Positions 60,101 to 64,000 of a stretch of DNA of 64,000 nt are shown piece after piece; the stretch's first letter is position 1, and each line of letters opens with the position of its first letter. This DNA is from Falciphora oryzae (lineage: Eukaryota; Ascomycota; Sordariomycetes; Magnaporthales; Magnaporthaceae). A program made the translations under genes and the position numbers. The notes under the pieces were generated by a model that was not told where the DNA came from, ran no database searches, and saw only the letters and a program-made list of their open reading frames with translations. Where the stretch lies: NCBI GenBank assembly GCA_000733355.1, contig JNVV01000005.1:1134266-1198265 (forward strand). The letters are read 5' to 3'.

Positions 60101-60675
60101 CCTCGGAGAGGGGAGAGGAAAGCCAAGGTGAGCAAGGGGAAGGGAGATGGCAAAGGAGTGCTCTCTCTGGAGGAACCGGCGCCGGCGAGGTGAGTTGAAG
60201 CGATTCACAGATGCCTTGTTAGACAGCCCTACGTTGAAAGGAGAGAACCTTCATGCACAGTAGGCCGGCGCAAGCCGATCTGCTGCTCCGTGCGTCCGGG
60301 CCGGCAACACGGGGGCTGGATATGGTCTGTATCGGATGTCATATGTGGCGTGATATTTCGTCCAAGCACCATCCTGCGGCTATGCAACAGAAAAGAAGCG
60401 AATTAGAGATATGACAAAGGAGAAAAAAAAAAAAAAGTGAGTGTAAAAATGGCAGGTCCATCCGCCGGCCGATGCGCATATCATCGGGTTCTCCCAAGCG
60501 TTCATCATCAACCTCGTCGGCTTCCTGCTTTCGTGCCCTCCCTCCCAGGAAATTAAGAGAATTACACCGAGAGAACAACGCCCCCGGCTTTTATGCTCAT
60601 CCCATCTCTTACAACACTTCCCTACATCGTCTTCCTCATCTTCTCAAGAAGTGTGACGACGGCGGTTTCCGCCAC
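57145..60675. other. 3.5-kb upstream region of pyc / 3' flank of mpc1
   Basis: No supported gene. The part next to 57144 is the pyc promoter and leader; the part near 60.2-60.6 kb is the mpc1 3' flank. Several open frames of 150-220 codons exist on both strands (for example 57240-57902 and 59538-60074) but they overlap each other and lack family resemblance. A B-box-like GGTTCGACTCC near 59927 does not form a T-stem. Confidence 0.45.
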
Positions 60676-61332
60676 CTAAGCCACCGCCGCCACCGGCTGC
60701 TCCTGCACGCCGCCCGCCGCCGAGTCCCTCTGCCTGCCTCCCATGTAGTGGTAGTCGATGTATCGGTACCCCTGCGTCGTCTGCGCGCCCCAGTTGACGC
60801 AGTGCATGGCGAACATGAGGTAGTTCTTGGGCTGGACCGCCATCGCGAAGCGCATAAAGGTCGACGAGTAGAGGAAGAGGGCCGCCGTCATCTGTCCCGA
60901 GATGCTGAGGTGAAGGTGTAAAGTAAGCAAGAGATCCTTTCAAACAATTTTTTTTTTTTTTTTTTTTTTCCCTGTCCCTTTTCAATGTTTTGTCTCGTCA
61001 ACTTGCTCAGCCCCGGACGAGCCGTCACACCCTCAAACCTCCCGCCAAGCTATTGGTCGTTGGGTTCGACTTACAGCTCGGGGCTCTTCCGCGTGTCCGC
61101 GATAGCCGCGAGGGGAATGGTGAAGTTCGATGCCGGTCCCCAGAAATCTTTACCGCTCCTTCTTGTTAGCAAAAACACACCAGCACCTGAAACACCAGCT
61201 GGAGCCGGCCGAGGGCAGCACTTGCGCCGAGGCCTAACAAGTGGCGGGCAGAGACATACGGGTCGAACAGAAGTAATCCGTCACAGGATTCGCCCGTATC
61301 CTGGCGTTGATTGCTTTGACGAAGGCAGCCAT
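60676..61332 (-). CDS. mpc1: Mitochondrial pyruvate carrier subunit 1
   Basis: Inner-membrane subunit of the heterodimeric pyruvate carrier that imports cytosolic pyruvate. Three exons: 61332-61260, 61147-61075 and 60904-60676, 124 residues. Introns 61148-61259 (donor GTATGT) and 60905-61074 (donor GTAAGT); the second contains a 22-base A-run on the coding strand. The joins give DYFCSTH-FWGPASNF and RKSPEL-ISGQMTAALFLYSS, the MPC family core, followed by FMRFAMAVQPKNYLMFAMH and TTQGYRYIDYHYMGG. The hydrophobic segments fit the short MPC helices. The C-terminal ~20 residues are Ala/Gly-rich and variable. Lies 3.5 kb upstream of pyc on the same strand. No MPC2-type partner gene is visible in the window. 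Confidence 0.94.
60948..60969. repeat. T22 homopolymer inside an mpc1 intron
   Basis: Run of 22 T on the plus strand, i.e. 22 A on the coding strand of the second mpc1 intron. It does not touch splice sites. Confidence 0.85.
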
Positions 61333-61999
61333 GGTCGTGGAGGCTGTTGCTCAGAACAACACGGTGACGGGAGACAGCGGCAATCTAAGAGACAACCCCA
61401 AGACTACGAGAATTCTCTTGTCCTTCCTTCGTCGAACCCAAGATTGGGAGCCAACGTCCAGAATCACGCCCGACGGTCAAAGGCAAGCTTTTTCCGTGTG
61501 GATATGTGGATTTGCCTGCCAGCACCCTAGTCGGCGTTCGGGAAGCCAAGGGGTGGCTTGACAGATGGGGTCGCACCCACCACCAATCTCTCCGACATCA
61601 TGCATGAAGACTTTTGACTGGAGGTCTTGTCTCGCTGGCGGAGTGTGTATTATTACGTGTCAACCGTTCAATCGTGACTAAAAGGGACCTTGTGGCTACT
61701 ATCTTTGAGGCCTGCGGCTTGCCCTGTTGGTGGGCGCGTGGGCGCATGGGCGTCTCGGCCTCACCGACCATTCCCCGTGGAGCGACCTGTCCGCAGTCGA
61801 GCCGAGAGGGCTGTCGCACACTCCACCATTGAGCAGCAGCAGTCTCTATGTTGATACTCTTTTGGCATATCAAATAAATGCGACCATCCGCCGAAGAAAC
61901 ATAGTTTTATGCATCCGCCCAAACGCCTAAAGTCGTGGACAAAGAATATTTCCGAATTCTGATCGCTCGGTTCGTTCGCTTGCGTCGCTCGAAGCTCGT
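61333..61999. other. Spacer between SmB 3' end and mpc1 start
   Basis: About 670 bp with the mpc1 promoter and leader plus the 3' untranslated region of the SmB gene. No coding region supported. Confidence 0.45.
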
Positions 62000-63078
62000 T
62001 TATCGACGCGGAGGCGGCTGGAAGCCAGGTGGACCCTGGCCACGTCCAAAACCGGGGGCACCGGGAGGAGGCTGGAATCCCGGAGGGAAACCGCCAGGAG
62101 GAGGGAAGCCGGGTGCTGAACGGGAGAAGGCAGATGACTGTTAGCACTTCGGAACCGAGGAGCAGAAACAGGCGGCGCAAAGGAGCGAGCTTACCACCTG
62201 GGAAACCGGGGGCGCCAGCGGCACCGGGGAAGCCAGGGAAGCCGGGAGGAGGAGCGCCTCCCACACCAGCAGCGGGTCCCTATACAAGCAGCCGGATGGT
62301 TAGCCTCGCAACAGCCTGGACAGGATGCGCCCGACGTGGCAGGCAAACGAAATGGATAGGCGAAGTCAAGGTGTATGGAGTAATGTGATGAGGGGGAGTC
62401 GTACAGCGAGTGACACGGGTGCGGCAGCTCCCCTGGCGGCAGGCCGCGCGGTGCCTGGGCCCGCGGTCAACGTTGTCGAAATACCGCCCGTGGTAGTCTT
62501 GCCCAGGCGGGTGCTAGGGTCGGCTGGTGGCGGGCTCTCGACGGATAACGAGACGATTTGCGCGCCGCGCACGATGGTAAGGCCGAGCGTGCGCTTCTCT
62601 TCTGTCTCGACAGTCGATGACGAGCTACCGGAGGCCGCACCGGGCGCGGCAGGCTTGGCCTGCTTCCGCTTCACGCGGCGGAACTCCTCGGTATCGGCCA
62701 GCACGAGGTTCATATGCTGGAGAAAGGGCAGTCAGCGATTGGCGACAAGGGGATCGGCGGGGGATGCATGCTGCAGGCTGTGGGAAGATGTCGCACCTTG
62801 TCGAACGCGAGCATCTGGCCGACCATCTGGCGGCCGTCGTTGAGGGTCGTCCTCATCCGGTAGTTGATCTGGACGAAGCGCGTCAGCTTCTATCGGGGCT
62901 CGAACAGGGGCGCGCGCCGCGCGAGCGCTGGCGGTAGAATCGAGAAGATCGGGGGACGTACGTAACCGGCCTGCGACAGAGTGAGTGGTTAGCGGGCGGT
63001 GCGCAGAGGCGGGTAGGCACTCTTTGGTCTCGAGGAAGCGCAACATACCATCTTGCCTTGCTTGTTCATGGAGGTCAT
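62000..63078 (-). CDS. Small nuclear ribonucleoprotein SmB (SmB/B')
   Basis: One of the seven Sm core proteins that encircle spliceosomal U1, U2, U4 and U5 snRNAs. Six exons: 63078-63049, 62970-62962 (9 nt), 62868-62797, 62716-62405, 62279-62195 and 62115-62000; 207 residues. The 9-nt exon encodes Ala-Gly-Tyr and lies between acceptor TCGCAG and donor GTACGT; without it the leader GKM would join directly to INYRMR, which is also in phase. For the third exon I chose the acceptor just before ATCAACTAC (branch CTGAC 13 bases before). Sm1 motif: INYRMRTTLNDGRQMVGQML and AFDKHMNLVLADTEEFRR; Sm2: LGLTIVRGAQIVSLSVE. The tail is rich in Pro-Gly-Phe repeats, ending QPPPRR, as in SmB relatives. It is transcribed head-to-head with the L11 gene. 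Confidence 0.92.
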
Positions 63079-63500
63079 GATTGCGGATTGAAGGGCACGA
63101 GGCTCCTTCGCGCTTTGTCAAAAATTGGTTTGGGAACTGCAGTCAAGGTTGACTCAAGTTCGTGGGCGACGCGGTCTTGTCGGCTTGCGAGCTCCCAAGT
63201 CCAGCATCAAGGTTGGTGGTTCCGACCAGGCGGGAGATCGAGATTGACGCCGCCACCAGACCGACCTGAAAAGCGGGCGGAAGCTGCCGCCACCTGGGAG
63301 CTCGGACCAGTGCAGAACTCCACTCACCGCCCGCCAAATGGGGAAGACGGACCCACCAGCGCCTTCCCCTCGCAAACCCTCACACAATTGAAGCCCACAC
63401 ATAATTTTTCTTCTCGCGATCGACTCCCAATTTTCCCTTCAGCGACACCAATTTTCCTCAGCCCAAATCCCGCGGATTTTACTAACAAACAACAGCCATC
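63079..63500. promoter_or_regulatory. Bidirectional promoter, SmB / RPL11
   Basis: A 422-bp spacer separates the two divergent start codons, so both promoters and leaders are packed here. The RPL11 side is T/C-rich over the last 150 bases (TTTTTCTTCTC near 63405), a common feature of fungal ribosomal-protein promoters. Confidence 0.55.
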
Positions 63501-64000
63501 ATGGTGAGCGCCTCCTTTTTTGACTACTAATGCGATCATTGCAATGCTAACCACGTTTTTCTGCAGTCTGAGAAAGCCGCCAACCCCATGCGGGAGCTCC
63601 GCATCCAGAAGCTCGTCCTGAACATCTCGGTCGGCGAGTCTGGTGACAGGCTGACCCGTGCTGCGAAGGTGCTCGAGCAGCTGTCCGGTCAGACTCCGGT
63701 CTACAGTCAGTACCTTCAGCCCGATCTCTCGATGGACGCGAAAGTGCCCATCCCACTGCCCCTCCGAGGCACAGAAACCTGACCTTGCCCGACTTCCCAA
63801 ACCACAGGCAAGGCCCGCTACACCGTCCGTACCTTCGGTATCCGCCGTAACGAGAAGATCTCAGTCCACGTCACCGTCCGTGGCCCCAAGGCCGAGGAGA
63901 TTCTGGAGCGTGGCCTCAAGGTCAAGGAGTACGAGCTCAAGAAGAAGAACTTCAGCGAGACCGGCAACTTCGGCTTCGGTATCTCGGAGCACATCGACCT
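63501..64000 (+). CDS. rpl11: 60S ribosomal protein L11 (uL5), 5' part, cut by window end
   Basis: Large-subunit protein uL5 that contacts 5S rRNA. Exon 1 is 63501-63503 and contains only the ATG; exon 2 is 63567-63705 and exon 3 begins at 63808 and runs past the window. Intron 63504-63566 has donor GTGAGC, branch CTAAC and acceptor CTGCAG; intron 63706-63807 has donor GTCAGT and acceptor CCACAG. The joined sequence starts [20 protein letters not shown], continues with [20 protein letters not shown] and [20 protein letters not shown], and reaches [10 protein letters not shown] at the edge. About 111 of the usual ~174 residues are present. The very short first exon is typical of fungal ribosomal-protein genes. 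Confidence 0.95.

Noticed and set aside
57240..60180. Several open frames of 150-220 codons upstream of pyc
   Set aside because: They overlap one another on both strands and have no protein-family features; treated as spacer.

Overview
The window is nuclear DNA of a filamentous ascomycete (Pezizomycotina, most likely a sordariomycete). Genes carry short introns (about 60-180 bp) with GT(A/G)AGT-type donors and CTAAC/CTGAC branch points 10-25 bases before the acceptor. Coding exons are GC-rich, and homopolymer T/A runs sit in introns and spacers. The gene set is fungal: vacuolar dipeptidyl aminopeptidase B, a GH131 glucanase, cytosolic-type pyruvate carboxylase, CwfJ-family protein. I could not fix genus or species.

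Left part (1-19.4 kb), housekeeping: cullin-3 (minus), Zim17/Tim15-type mitochondrial zinc-finger protein (plus), the very large UTP20 ribosome-biogenesis protein (minus), a CwfJ/CWF19L1-like protein (plus, broken by a 21-base assembly gap and a 55-bp copy of upstream spacer), and dapB (plus). Middle part (19.4-34.9 kb), accessory: a probable broken gene, a UPF0145/YbjQ protein, two diverged members of an unrecognised fungal family (one frameshifted), a kinase-like protein lacking the usual catalytic loop, a protein with a 27-bp/9-residue repeat array, a secreted GH131 enzyme, and an F-box/ankyrin-like protein. Then come clathrin heavy chain (35.7-41.0 kb), an 8-kb stretch with no gene I can support (41.0-49.1 kb), and a large unrecognised protein (49.1-51.3 kb).

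Right part (52.6-64 kb): pyruvate carboxylase (minus, ten exons including 8- and 12-nt micro-exons), a 3.5-kb spacer, mitochondrial pyruvate carrier MPC1 (minus), SmB of the spliceosome (minus, with a 9-nt micro-exon), and head-to-head with it ribosomal protein L11 (plus, cut by the window end). Pyruvate carboxylase and MPC1 handle the two competing fates of cytosolic pyruvate (carboxylation to oxaloacetate, or mitochondrial import), so their proximity is worth noting.

Gene structures were joined by hand from splice motifs, phase and family conservation; no transcript data were available. I saw no CRISPR array, rRNA, convincing tRNA, intact transposon or secondary-metabolite core gene.
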